Assembly: GCF_019645855.1 (NCBI RefSeq)
Contig: NZ_CP080999.1
Coordinates: 4,216,001-4,280,000, forward strand
DNA length: 64,000 bases
Direction: 5' to 3'
Source of the DNA: Mycobacterium malmoense
Lineage (GTDB): Bacteria; Actinomycetota; Actinomycetes; Mycobacteriales; Mycobacteriaceae
Shown here piece after piece: positions 30,035 to 38,510 of this stretch. The position numbers and the translations under genes are program-made. The stretch's first letter is position 1. Each line of letters starts with the position of its first letter. The notes under the pieces were generated by a model. The model ran no database searches. It worked only from the letters and a program-made list of their open reading frames with translations, and was not told the origin of the DNA.

Positions 30035-32026
30035 TCAGCGGCGTGATCCGCGCCGGCTGCGCAGCACGATCACCCCTGCACCGACGACGGCCACGGCAAG
30101 CCACCCGCCGGCAAGCCACCATAGCCATCCCAGGTCCGAGTGGCTCTGGGATGTTGCAGCCGAGCTCCACGTGTTGGTGTGGTCGATGGTCACCGGGTCT
30201 TGCCCGGGCACGGACACCACCGCGACGCCTTGCAGCTTCGGCCAGCGCTTGTCGTCGCCGGTGAGCCATCTGAGCAGCTCGTCGAGCTGCGGTGGGGCGC
30301 CGTTGGACGTGGCGATCAGCAGCGTGCGGCCGCGGTTGAAGACCGTTTGCACGGATGCGAACCGCAGTGTCGGATCCAGCGTGAGTGTGGTGGGCTTGCC
30401 GTCGGACGACCCGGAGGCGTTGACGGTGATTGGCCCGCTGGGCCCCGCGGACACGGGAAGCACGATATCGCGGTGGTTCCACCCGCCGGCGGCGATCACT
30501 ATCGCGGGATTTGGCGAATCGATCGCTTTTTGCGCGCTCGTCACAACGGTGGCGATCGGTATCGCGCTGAGTCGCTGCAGGATCACCATGATCTCGACGG
30601 CGCGCACCGTGTCGTCCAGCGAACGGGGTTCGATGCCCACCTGGACCTGGGGCATCAGCGCTTGCGGCACCGACCGCAGGCCATCCGGCACGGGCGGCGC
30701 GGCCGGGCTGGTCTGCACGATGGTGTCGCCGTCAATGGTCAACTTGAGCAGTTGATTTCCAGCGCCGGCGGTGTAGAAATCGCCGCAATGCCCGATGTTG
30801 CCCGCGACATCGAGCACTACGTCAAGGCTGGTGTACCGCTGCAGGAGCCGATCCGGGACGTCAACCCAGCGGTCGATGACGCCATGGGCGTCGGTGGGCC
30901 AGTGGTCGATGGTCTCGGTGCCGATTATCGCTTCGATCTGGCCGCCGATGTTGGCCGGCGTCGGAGAATACGATCCCTGCAGATGCACCCGCACCGAGTG
31001 GACGGATCTGCCAAACCGGGTCTGGTCCAGCCCGATCGACACCCGCGGTTGCAGCGCGCTGGCGCTGGCGAACGGCAGCCCCAGTTCGCGCAGCGTCGTG
31101 CTGTTGCCGGGGAATCGAACCTCGGGCGTGAGCGATCCCACAGTGACCTTGGAAGTAAAGGCCAGCGGGGCTATACCGCCGAATAGCAAGGCTATGTCCG
31201 ATTCGTTGGTTTTCCCCAGCGGTCCCGAGATCAGCAGCCACGGCTCACCTGCGGTGCTTTGAACGGCAAGGCCATCATCGGGTCCCTCTTTGATGACGAT
31301 CTGGCGTTCCAGCTGCCGCGGCGGCGTCGGCGGCGCCAGCTGTCCTTCCGGCAACGGGACGACGGCAATCTCGGGATTCTGCCTGCCGTAATGCGCGGCG
31401 GCGGAGGTGGCCAGCTGAACCGCGGTGTCGGACTCCGCTACCGACGGCGATTGCGGCACGAATATGGTCAGCTTCCGCAGCACCGGCGGCAGGAAATGGG
31501 CCACGGTGGTCGGCGGCTGCTCGACCCCGGTGTAGCTGATCGTTCCATCGACCAGACGCAGCGGGCTCCATGGGTAGAGGCAGTTTCCCTCTAATGGCAT
31601 GAGAGTTGTGCGCATCGTCACGGTCACCGAGTTGCCGTTCACTTCCGCCCCGGCCAGCGGGATGACGATCGGCGCTTGGTCGGTGGCGGGCAGGTTCAGC
31701 CTCGCGATGGGGCGTTCGTCCTGCGTGACGGTGATGATCCCCGACCGCATGTTGAGCGGCAGTTGGACAACCGCGTTCAGAGCGTCCGGTACCAGCCCGG
31801 GTGGGACCGGCACGGTAAGACGGTGGGTGCTGTCTACGCCCCAAAAATCCAAGGTGGGGGTCGACCCGACGTCGGTCAACCCCACGGTCAGCGTGTCCGC
31901 CGCCGTGCCCGAGTCGGCGGGCGCGCCCCATGCGGCCGGGGCGCTCATGGCCAAAATTCCCACCACGCCGGCTAGTGCAACGATCCGGCCTGCGCGTTTA
32001 CCAAACATCACCGCAATAGTATGCAT
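30035..32026 (-). CDS. Secreted, membrane-anchored BcsB-like protein
   Basis: A 663-aa exported protein that reads like the BcsB periplasmic subunit of cellulose synthases. It has a signal peptide (about 12-34, ending AWGAPAD) and a long extracytoplasmic beta-rich part with LTVPVPPGLVPDALNAVVQL and EGNCLYPWSPLRLVDGTISY. Later come GNIGHCGDFYTAGAGNQLLK and QAPIVIPL-type blocks. One C-terminal membrane span (WLWWLAGGWLAVAVVGAGVIVL) ends in a basic RSRRGSRR tail. BcsB guides a glucan leaving a GT2 synthase; the nearest such synthase is at 18633-20192. M. tuberculosis Rv1006 lies near this position, but I cannot confirm orthology. An inverted repeat precedes the gene. Confidence 0.7.
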   Translation of the reverse strand: MHTIAVMFGKRAGRIVALAGVVGILAMSAPAAWGAPADSGTAADTLTVGLTDVGSTPTLDFWGVDSTHRLTVPVPPGLVPDALNAVVQLPLNMRSGIITVTQDERPIARLNLPATDQAPIVIPLAGAEVNGNSVTVTMRTTLMPLEGNCLYPWSPLRLVDGTISYTGVEQPPTTVAHFLPPVLRKLTIFVPQSPSVAESDTAVQLATSAAAHYGRQNPEIAVVPLPEGQLAPPTPPRQLERQIVIKEGPDDGLAVQSTAGEPWLLISGPLGKTNESDIALLFGGIAPLAFTSKVTVGSLTPEVRFPGNSTTLRELGLPFASASALQPRVSIGLDQTRFGRSVHSVRVHLQGSYSPTPANIGGQIEAIIGTETIDHWPTDAHGVIDRWVDVPDRLLQRYTSLDVVLDVAGNIGHCGDFYTAGAGNQLLKLTIDGDTIVQTSPAAPPVPDGLRSVPQALMPQVQVGIEPRSLDDTVRAVEIMVILQRLSAIPIATVVTSAQKAIDSPNPAIVIAAGGWNHRDIVLPVSAGPSGPITVNASGSSDGKPTTLTLDPTLRFASVQTVFNRGRTLLIATSNGAPPQLDELLRWLTGDDKRWPKLQGVAVVSVPGQDPVTIDHTNTWSSAATSQSHSDLGWLWWLAGGWLAVAVVGAGVIVLRSRRGSRR

Positions 32027-32086
32027 TGCCGCAGACGCATCAGGGTGGATACCCGAATCACCGTGTTAGAGACCGTGAACGAGCCT

Positions 32087-32113
32087 ATATACAGACCAAT
32101 AAGGTCTATATAT
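32087..32113. promoter_or_regulatory. Inverted repeat, candidate TetR operator upstream of the BcsB-like gene
   Basis: ATATACAGACC (32087-32097) and GGTCTATATAT (32103-32113) are inverted with one mismatch in 11 around the spacer AATAA. The site is about 60-85 bp upstream of the BcsB-like ATG in an AT-rich gap. It has the ATACnnACC/GGTnnGTAT-like layout of gamma-butyrolactone receptor boxes. Two such receptors are encoded next door, so a link is likely but not shown. Confidence 0.55.
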
Positions 32114-32199
32114 CGATAATTACATACTAAAGGTTGGAAAGGCCGATCGACCCGTCCAGCACGTCGCCACGAAAGGCTGATGAACCCCCACGCGCAGAC

Positions 32200-32907
32200 T
32201 TAACCGGTTTCTGATACGCCAACGGCCTCGGTGCGCGCGACAGCGTCCCGGGCGTGGCGGATCGCTTCGCGACAAAGGAATTGCCGGAAATACGACAGCG
32301 ACCCTTCCGATGCGATGCCGGGAAGCAGAAATTCCCATATCTGACTCAAGCGCCCAGTAAAGTCGCCGGCGATGCCCCCGTCTGTGCGATGACCGGATGC
32401 GTTGGATAGCAACCGCGTTCCGAACATGGCGCCGACGATCGACTCACTGAGCACTTCCGGATCCAGGTCATCTCGGAGGTCTCCCTCAGCGATTGCGCGC
32501 CGGGCCTCGGCGGCCATTTCCGCCACCAATATCGCGTAGAAGCGCGAGGCCGCTTCGTTGAACCCGCTCAGGGCAGCGGCCAGTTGCTCGGCCGTCCGGG
32601 CCAACTTGTCCGAGCCGAGCACGTGCACGACCGCAAACGTGCCGTGGACCATGTTCTCGAGTGCGGGCGAAGCCGATCCACACGCATTGCGCAGGGCGGC
32701 GAGGAGGTTGTCGGAGCCTTCTTCGATGATGGCGGCCGCCAATGGTTCCTTCGCTTCGAAGTGGTGGTACAGGGCGCCCTTGGTCATCCCCGTGCGCTCG
32801 ACGATCGTGCCCCACCCGGCGCCCGTATACCCGACCTCGTCAAAGACGTCGACCGCGGCATCGATAATCTTCCGCCGGGTTACCTCGGATCGAACCTGGC
32901 GAGCCAT
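32200..32907 (-). CDS. TetR regulator, gamma-butyrolactone-receptor (ScbR/ArpA) type
   Basis: A 235-aa TetR repressor. The HTH is at the N-terminus: VTRRKIIDAAVDVFDEVGY, then VERTGMTKGALYHHFEAKEP. The pattern RSEVTRRKIIDAA with ALYHHF and the following AAAIIEEGS resembles actinobacterial autoregulator receptors rather than drug-efflux TetRs. The ligand is unknown and no ScbA/AfsA-like synthase is visible in the window. It lies downstream of a second TetR of the same type, on the same strand with about 140 bp between, and upstream of the BcsB-like gene. Confidence 0.82.
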   Translation of the reverse strand: MARQVRSEVTRRKIIDAAVDVFDEVGYTGAGWGTIVERTGMTKGALYHHFEAKEPLAAAIIEEGSDNLLAALRNACGSASPALENMVHGTFAVVHVLGSDKLARTAEQLAAALSGFNEAASRFYAILVAEMAAEARRAIAEGDLRDDLDPEVLSESIVGAMFGTRLLSNASGHRTDGGIAGDFTGRLSQIWEFLLPGIASEGSLSYFRQFLCREAIRHARDAVARTEAVGVSETG

Positions 32908-33047
32908 CGCTCCTGCACCTCCGGAGTTCGGTCGATCGGATTAGATTCCGCGCCTCGGCTTCTCATACTTCCTGGGCAGGGGCGTCAAGCCTAACAACTG
33001 CCGCTACCGAGGTCCCGATTGTTCGCCTCCATTTTTCCAGGTCGGCG

Positions 33048-33725
33048 TCAATCGGAAGTCACGTGGGTGGACGTGGCGCTGATCGCAAGTGCTGTGCGCC
33101 GACTGATGAATTGCGTGAAGTAATCGGTTCGGTCCGGTTGCAGGATTCCAGCCAGCAGCAGGCTCCAGCTCTTCTCCAGATCGTGAAGAAAGCGCTCCGG
33201 ATCGCCCAGATCGCTGGTTTGCCGCAGACCCATATAGACGGACACGACGAGGCGTGCGACGTCCTGCGGATCGCACCGTTCGGCGAGATCACCCTCGGCG
33301 ATCGCATCCCGGACAGCGCTGGCGAGGGCTTCGATCCAGCCGCCCAACAGCTTCGCGTGTAACTCTTCCACCCGCCCGACCGCCTCGACCAGGTGCATGG
33401 CCGCCCTCGTCAGATCCTGGTTGATGTCCAGAACGGCTACCAAGAAGGAGGAGTCGACGAGGGTTTCCAGGCCCGAAAGCTCTCGCGCCAGCAGGTCTTG
33501 GAACGCGGCGTTACTGGTGACGATATGTTCGTCGATGATCGCCATCGCCAGCGCATGCTTCGAACGGAAGTGGAAATACATTGCGCCCTTGGTGAGTTCG
33601 GCCTCGGTGAGGATGTCGTCAAGGCCGACGTCGTGGTAGGCGCGTTGAGCAAACTGATGGGCCGCGGCACGCAGAATCTGTCTCCGAGTGGTATCCGCTC
33701 GTCCGCCGGTCGGAGGGTTCTTCAT
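33048..33725 (-). CDS. Second TetR regulator, gamma-butyrolactone-receptor type
   Basis: A 225-aa TetR protein. The HTH reads DTTRRQILRAAAHQFAQRAY, then LDDILTEAELTKGAMYFHFR, then SKHALAMAIIDEH, again of ScbR/ArpA style. It aligns by eye with the neighbour over the HTH and over ligand-domain segments (DLRDDLDPEVLSE versus DLAERCDPQDVAR). The two are probably old duplicates. The ATG at 33725 begins just before the HTH; the frame is open to 33836 but that part is unlike the family. It is divergent from the PPE-led polysaccharide operon across a 598-bp gap. Confidence 0.82.
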   Translation of the reverse strand: MKNPPTGGRADTTRRQILRAAAHQFAQRAYHDVGLDDILTEAELTKGAMYFHFRSKHALAMAIIDEHIVTSNAAFQDLLARELSGLETLVDSSFLVAVLDINQDLTRAAMHLVEAVGRVEELHAKLLGGWIEALASAVRDAIAEGDLAERCDPQDVARLVVSVYMGLRQTSDLGDPERFLHDLEKSWSLLLAGILQPDRTDYFTQFISRRTALAISATSTHVTSD

Positions 33726-34099
33726 CGGACCTGGAGGGCCCTTTTGCCTCGCATTGAGTAATCGCGATCGCGGCGCGGCATCGCTACATCTGATTTCACC
33801 CTGCTCACAACTGGCAGCAGGAGCCCAGGGGCGCAAGGCACGGGCAGCCTAGCGCGATAGTGCATTCACGGAGACTACTGCGTGGACGCGGGCATGCCCT
33901 GTGCGGGTGGTCGTGTCGAGGTCGACACTTGTACATCGGGGGATCGCTTTACGTTCGCTATGCCTTCCCCGAGCCGATCGCGCGACGTCGGCGCGTGGGT
34001 GCGGTTAACAATCTTCGACCACCCAGCGGAGTTGGCGAGCTCCGAAATGTGAAATACCTGACATCACCAAGATATCGGATTTTCCGTATTAAAAGTATG

Positions 34100-34105
34100 T
34101 AGAAT
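34100..34105 (+). promoter_or_regulatory. -10-like hexamer TAGAAT in front of a possible leaderless ORF
   Basis: TAGAAT matches the mycobacterial SigA -10 pattern TANNNT and ends 7 bp before an ATG. That spacing is typical of leaderless mycobacterial transcripts. It could be the promoter of the small ORF and of the PPE/polysaccharide operon behind it. No good -35 is seen, which is common in mycobacteria. Confidence 0.4.
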
Positions 34106-34112
34106 ACCGCCC

Positions 34113-34304
34113 ATGCTCATACTGGAGTATCGTACGGCGCCGGTTGGAACACCACAGGCCACCGGCTGTGCGATCACCATTGGGAGGGCGACCGGGGTCG
34201 CCTCCCCAACCAGACTGGTCATGCCTGCGCCCGACGCCGCACCGACGCTGACGGTGGGTGCTGCGACCGGCGCAGGTTCGGGCGCCGCCGCCGCGGCCAG
34301 CTGA
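34113..34304 (+). CDS. Possible small leaderless ORF upstream of the PPE gene
   Basis: A 63-aa frame starting with ATG 7 bp behind TAGAAT and ending 19 bp before the PPE start. The product (MLILEYRTAPVGTPQATG..., with an Ala/Gly-rich end) has no recognisable domain. Support is positional only: promoter spacing and tight linkage to the next gene. It may be a translated leader or chance. Confidence 0.3.
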   Translation: MLILEYRTAPVGTPQATGCAITIGRATGVASPTRLVMPAPDAAPTLTVGAATGAGSGAAAAAS

Positions 34305-34323
34305 CGCGCAGGGGTTCCCAGCG

Positions 34324-35505
34324 ATGGATTTTGGCGCCTTCCCCCCGGAGATCAACTCCGCGAGGATGTATGCCGGTCCCGGCCCCGGCTCGATGTCGGC
34401 CGCCGCTACGGCCTGGGACAATTTGGCCGCCGAATTGCATTCCGCCGCAAGCTCTTACCGGTCAGTGATCGCCGGATTGACCACCGGACGCTGGATGGGT
34501 TCCTCGTCGCTGGCCATGGCGTCCGCATTCGGTCCATACATGGCGTGGACGGCCGGGGCCGCCGCGCGCGCCGCCGAGGCGGCCGGCCAAGCCAGGCTTG
34601 CCGTGGAGATCTACGAGGCTGCCTTCGCGGTGACCGTCCCACCGCCCGCGGTCACCGCCAACCGAGTTCAGCTTGCGTCGCTGATCGCCACCAACTTTTT
34701 CGGCCAGAATTCGGCGGCGATCGCGGCTAACGAGGCCGAATACGGTGAGATGTGGGCGCAGGACGCCGTGGCGATGTATCAGTACGCCGCAAATTCGGCG
34801 GCCGCTTGCGGCGTGACGCCGTTCGCCTCACCCCCGCAGGTCGACAACCCGGCCGGGATAGCCGCCCAGACCACCGCGGTCGCGCAGGCGGTGACCACCT
34901 CGGGAACACAACAATCGTCGCTGGCGGGCCTCGTGTCCTCGGTGCCCGCCGCGCTGCAGGCGCTCGCGTCGCCCGCTTCGGTCACCTCGGGCCTCTCAAG
35001 CCTCGGGACGACCCTTGCGAGCTACGAACCCGGCCTGCTTACAAGCATTGAAAACTCGCTGCCCTACGCACTTCCCAACTATCTGATGCTGGGACCGACC
35101 CCGCTGTATGGATTATCCGCCGTGCTGTCCATGGCCCAGACGACGCAGGGCTTGATCAATAGCGCAGCCTCGGCCGCGCAAGGGGCGGCGTCGGGGGCGG
35201 CGAGCGCGGCCAGCTCGGCGGCGGGTGCGCTCGGATCGCTCGGAAGGGGCGTGTTGGGCAGCCTTGGCAGCGCGTCGGCGCTGGGTCCGATGTCGGTGCC
35301 GGCGGGCTGGACCAGCGTGATCCCGGCGGCGCAGGTGAGCGCCGCGGCGTTACCGAACGCCGCTTTCGGTGGCGCAAACGGGTCGCCGAGCCTGTTGAGC
35401 GCGCTGCCGCGGGCCGCTTTGGCCGGGTCGGGCAGAACTCTTGGACCGCGATACGGGGTTGTCCCCACCATCATGACGCGCCCGCCGTCGGGCGGATACG
35501 CGTAG
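34324..35505 (+). CDS. PPE family protein, SVP-type
   Basis: Mycobacterial PPE protein secreted by an ESX system, 393 aa. The PPE domain (about 1-180) begins MDFGAFPPEINSARMYAGPG, giving the Pro-Pro-Glu, and contains the MWAQDAVAMYQYA tail typical of PPEs. The C-terminal half is Ala/Ser/Gly-rich with GPMSVPAGW, the GxxSVPxxW signature of the PPE-SVP subgroup. The ATG at 34324 is the canonical start. No PE partner is adjacent. The next gene, a sugar-phosphate transferase, starts only 10 bp after the stop, so this PPE heads a polysaccharide operon. Confidence 0.93.
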   Translation: MDFGAFPPEINSARMYAGPGPGSMSAAATAWDNLAAELHSAASSYRSVIAGLTTGRWMGSSSLAMASAFGPYMAWTAGAAARAAEAAGQARLAVEIYEAAFAVTVPPPAVTANRVQLASLIATNFFGQNSAAIAANEAEYGEMWAQDAVAMYQYAANSAAACGVTPFASPPQVDNPAGIAAQTTAVAQAVTTSGTQQSSLAGLVSSVPAALQALASPASVTSGLSSLGTTLASYEPGLLTSIENSLPYALPNYLMLGPTPLYGLSAVLSMAQTTQGLINSAASAAQGAASGAASAASSAAGALGSLGRGVLGSLGSASALGPMSVPAGWTSVIPAAQVSAAALPNAAFGGANGSPSLLSALPRAALAGSGRTLGPRYGVVPTIMTRPPSGGYA

Positions 35506-35515
35506 GACGGCCAGC

Positions 35516-37021
35516 ATGACCTTGTTGCATCGCGGTCGAGCCAGTGGTTCACCAGTAACCGCGCATCCGGTGCCCTTGCCCGGCGGCAGGACGGTACAGC
35601 GGTGGGAATACGAGTATTCACACGGCCTGCGGATCAGTGATTCGATGATCGTCTTCGCGTCGGTAATTCTCGCGCAGTACGTCCGATTCGGTGAGGTCCA
35701 GAACACGTCCGGTTATTCGGACCCGGTGATGACGCTGTTCTCGTTTCTCTTCGCGGCGCTGTGGCTGTCTTCCCTCGCGATATTTCAAACGAGATCGGCG
35801 CGGGTCGTCGGAGCGGGGATCGACGAATACCGGCGGATCGCCAGCGCGTCATTCTGGACGTTCGGAATCATCGCGATGGTCACGTTGCTCGCCAAGGTTG
35901 ACCTGGCCCGCGGCTATCTGGCGATCGCGCTTCCCGTCGGCACCGTCGGATTGCTGACGAGCCGCCACCTGTGGCGCAAACATATCTGCCGAAAGCGAGC
36001 ACAAGGCGAATGCCAGACAACGGTATTGGCGATCGGTGACCGACAGGCGGTTTCACACCTCGCGCACGAACTTACCCGCGATCCGGCGGACGGCTGCGTC
36101 GTTGTCGGCGTCTGCATTCCGGGATATGGGCCACCCCGCGGCGAAACCCTGACGGTCGAAGGCCGCGAAGTCCCGATTCTTGGTGATGAAACCCACACGG
36201 CGGCCGCGATTGACAGCTGCGGCGCCGGCACCGTGGCGGTGACGCAGACGGAGCATTTCGGCGTCCGGGCGATCCGAGAACTGATGTGGCAGTTGGAGAC
36301 GACGGACGTCGACCTGGTGGTCGCGCCGGGCGTGATGGACGTGACGGAAGCGCGACTGAGCCTGCGGCTGATCGCCGGATTGCCTCTGCTGCATGTCGAA
36401 AAACCGCAATACGAAGGGACTCAGCGCTTTCAGAAGCAGGCCTTCGATTTCTGCTTCTCGCTGGCAGCCCTCATCGGGATATCGCCACTTCTCGTCGCGG
36501 CCGCCATCGCTATCAAGCTGACCAGCAAGGGGCCCGTCTTCTACCTATCGGAACGTATCGGCATCGATGGAAACCCGTTCACGATGGTCAAGTTTCGAAC
36601 GATGACGGACAATGCCGACACACAAATCCACCGTCTGTTGTCGCTGAATGAAAGCGCGGGCGGGATGCTCTTCAAGATACGGGAAGACCCTCGGGTCACG
36701 CCCGTCGGCAGAATACTCCGCAGATTCAGCATTGATGAGTTGCCACAATTCATCAACGTGATCAAGGGAGAGATGAGCGTCGTCGGGCCGCGGCCCCCAT
36801 TGCGGCGAGAGGTCGAGAACTACAACGGTGACGTCAAGCGGCGGTTGTTGGTGAAGCCGGGCATCAGCGGGTTATGGCAAGTGAGCGGCCGTTCGGACCT
36901 TTCGTGGGAAGAGTCGGTCCGGCTGGATCTGTCCTATGTCGATAACTGGTCGATGGCGGGCGATCTCGTGATCATCGCCAAGACCTTGAAGGCCGTCTTA
37001 ACCAGCCACGGAGCCTACTAG
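35516..37021 (+). CDS. Polyprenyl-phosphate sugar-1-phosphate transferase (WbaP/CpsE-like)
   Basis: Initiating enzyme of a lipid-linked polysaccharide: moves a hexose-1-phosphate onto (un)decaprenyl phosphate at the inner membrane. 501 aa. Four N-terminal spans (about 40-155) precede a cytosolic Rossmann-like region with LAIGDRQAVSHLAHEL. A re-entrant hydrophobic segment comes at about 310-330. The catalytic PHPT core shows GPVFYLSERIGIDGNPF, MVKFRTM, RRFSIDELPQFINVIKGEMS and VVGPRPPL. The sugar (often Glc or Gal) cannot be read. It is 10 bp after the PPE stop and 13 bp before the flippase. Confidence 0.92.
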   Translation: MTLLHRGRASGSPVTAHPVPLPGGRTVQRWEYEYSHGLRISDSMIVFASVILAQYVRFGEVQNTSGYSDPVMTLFSFLFAALWLSSLAIFQTRSARVVGAGIDEYRRIASASFWTFGIIAMVTLLAKVDLARGYLAIALPVGTVGLLTSRHLWRKHICRKRAQGECQTTVLAIGDRQAVSHLAHELTRDPADGCVVVGVCIPGYGPPRGETLTVEGREVPILGDETHTAAAIDSCGAGTVAVTQTEHFGVRAIRELMWQLETTDVDLVVAPGVMDVTEARLSLRLIAGLPLLHVEKPQYEGTQRFQKQAFDFCFSLAALIGISPLLVAAAIAIKLTSKGPVFYLSERIGIDGNPFTMVKFRTMTDNADTQIHRLLSLNESAGGMLFKIREDPRVTPVGRILRRFSIDELPQFINVIKGEMSVVGPRPPLRREVENYNGDVKRRLLVKPGISGLWQVSGRSDLSWEESVRLDLSYVDNWSMAGDLVIIAKTLKAVLTSHGAY

Positions 37022-37034
37022 GTGGCCGCGAGCC

Positions 37035-38510
37035 ATGACTGAGCCGACGGCACAGGTTGGAGTCGTCCCATCGGTGCCGGTCGCGCGGATAGCCCGCGCG
37101 TTCTCGATCCAGTTGATCTGCCGGGCGCTGGGGATGCTGGCTTCGGTGGTTTCGGTGGCGATGACCGCTCGCTATCTGGGTCCCGGGCGCTACGGCCAGC
37201 TCACCATCGCGATCGCGTTCGTCGGGATGTGGACCAGCCTGGCCGATCTCGGCATCGCCACCGTGATCGTGCGCCGCGTGAGCTCCGGCCGCGGTGACCT
37301 TGAGCGCCTGGTGCGCGTCAACAGCGGCCTCGCCCTGGTCTACTGCGTTCCGCTGGCGGCGCTGGCGGCCGGGTCGGGGTTGCTCATCTATCACGACCTC
37401 GACGTGCGGGTGATGCTCGTGGTGCTGTCCGGGGGGCTGCTCATCCAGACCATGACGACGCGCTTCGAGCCGGTGTTTCTTACCACCGTCCGGTTCTCCG
37501 CGGTGGCAATCTCCGATGTCACGGCTCGGACGGGCACATTGATCATGGTCGCCTGCCTGGTCTCGGCGCACGCGGACGTCGTCTGGTTCGCCGTCGCGCA
37601 ACTCATCCCGCCCGCCGTGCACCTGCTGATCCAGGGCACCGCGGCAACGCGGCACGTCTCGGTGCGCCCGATCTTCGCGCCGCGGGAGGCCGCCGATCTG
37701 GTGCGCGAAACCCTGCCGCTCATCGGATTCATGGTGGTCGGGCTCCTGTACACCCGCGCCGACGGGGTGATCCTCTCCCTGCTGAGCGCCCACGCCGAGG
37801 TGGGCGTGTACGGGTTGGCCCTGACGATCGCGTTCAACACCATCGTGGTGTCGCTGATCTTCCACAAGTCGACGCTGTCGACGGCCACCGCGCTATTTGC
37901 GCGTGACGTCGCCGCGTTCGCCGGCTTCCTGCGCCGCAGCGTCGAGCTGATGTCCTTCGTGGCGGTCCCGGTCGCCGTTGTCGGCGCGCTGCTGGCCGGA
38001 CTGTTGATCGCGCTCTTCGGCGACCAGGCGTTCGTCGCCCGCGGCACACCGACGCTGGCGTTGTTGTTCGTCGCGGCAGCTCTGCGATTCGTCAGTGGCA
38101 CCCTCGGCCAAGGTTTGGTCGCCGCCCATCTTCAGCACGTCCTGTTCTGGTTGACGGTCGCGACCCTCGCGCTCAACATCGCACTAAATCTGGCCCTGGA
38201 CGGGCGGTTCGGTGCCGTCGGACCCGGCGTCGCGCTGGTGTGCACGGAGTTGTTCCACATGGCAATTTCCAGCCTGTGGCTGCGTCGCAGGTGCGGTTAT
38301 CGCACGCCAGTGATGTTCATGCTGCGGCTGCTGGTCCCGACGGCGGTGAGTGTCGTTGTGACACTGCTGCTCTCGGATCATCGCGTGGTTGTCATTCTGG
38401 TGTGCGCGGCAGTCGCCTACCTGGCCACCAGTGCGGCGATCGGCCCGCTCCGCTGGTCGGCCTTGGGCTCTTTGCGGGCCTCGTTGCGCCGAAGCGAACA
38501 GATGCCGTGA
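37035..38510 (+). CDS. Oligosaccharide flippase (Wzx/MATE-like)
   Basis: Multi-span membrane protein of the polysaccharide-transporter (MOP) superfamily, expected to flip the lipid-linked repeat unit across the membrane. 491 aa with about 12-14 hydrophobic segments. The N-terminal ARAFSIQLICRALGMLASVV and MTARYLGPGRYGQLTIAIAF are typical of Wzx; VGLLYTRADGVILSLLSA lies in the second half. It is encoded between the initiating transferase and the glycosyltransferases and ends with a GTGA overlap on the next gene. Confidence 0.9.
   Translation: MTEPTAQVGVVPSVPVARIARAFSIQLICRALGMLASVVSVAMTARYLGPGRYGQLTIAIAFVGMWTSLADLGIATVIVRRVSSGRGDLERLVRVNSGLALVYCVPLAALAAGSGLLIYHDLDVRVMLVVLSGGLLIQTMTTRFEPVFLTTVRFSAVAISDVTARTGTLIMVACLVSAHADVVWFAVAQLIPPAVHLLIQGTAATRHVSVRPIFAPREAADLVRETLPLIGFMVVGLLYTRADGVILSLLSAHAEVGVYGLALTIAFNTIVVSLIFHKSTLSTATALFARDVAAFAGFLRRSVELMSFVAVPVAVVGALLAGLLIALFGDQAFVARGTPTLALLFVAAALRFVSGTLGQGLVAAHLQHVLFWLTVATLALNIALNLALDGRFGAVGPGVALVCTELFHMAISSLWLRRRCGYRTPVMFMLRLLVPTAVSVVVTLLLSDHRVVVILVCAAVAYLATSAAIGPLRWSALGSLRASLRRSEQMP

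Larger units (their letters stand above)
33726..34323. promoter_or_regulatory. 598-bp divergent control region between tetR and the PPE operon
   Basis: No strong gene. It holds GTGTCGA-GG-TCGACAC, an inverted repeat at 33913-33928. It also holds an AT-rich stretch (34040-34130) with CCGTATTAAAAGTATGTAG and the near-palindrome ATACTGGAGTAT (34120-34131). A TAGAAT -10-like box lies at 34100-34105. A possible 63-aa leaderless ORF begins at 34113. The position suggests it controls both the TetR pair and the exopolysaccharide operon. Confidence 0.5.

Noticed and set aside
33860..34102. 80-aa frame in the divergent control region
   Set aside because: No ribosome-binding site or recognisable content, and it runs through AT-rich control sequence.
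38240..38506. N-terminal extension of the GT2-GT4 fusion into the flippase gene
   Set aside because: The extra residues overlap Wzx coding sequence and resemble no glycosyltransferase; GTGA coupling at 38507 is more likely.
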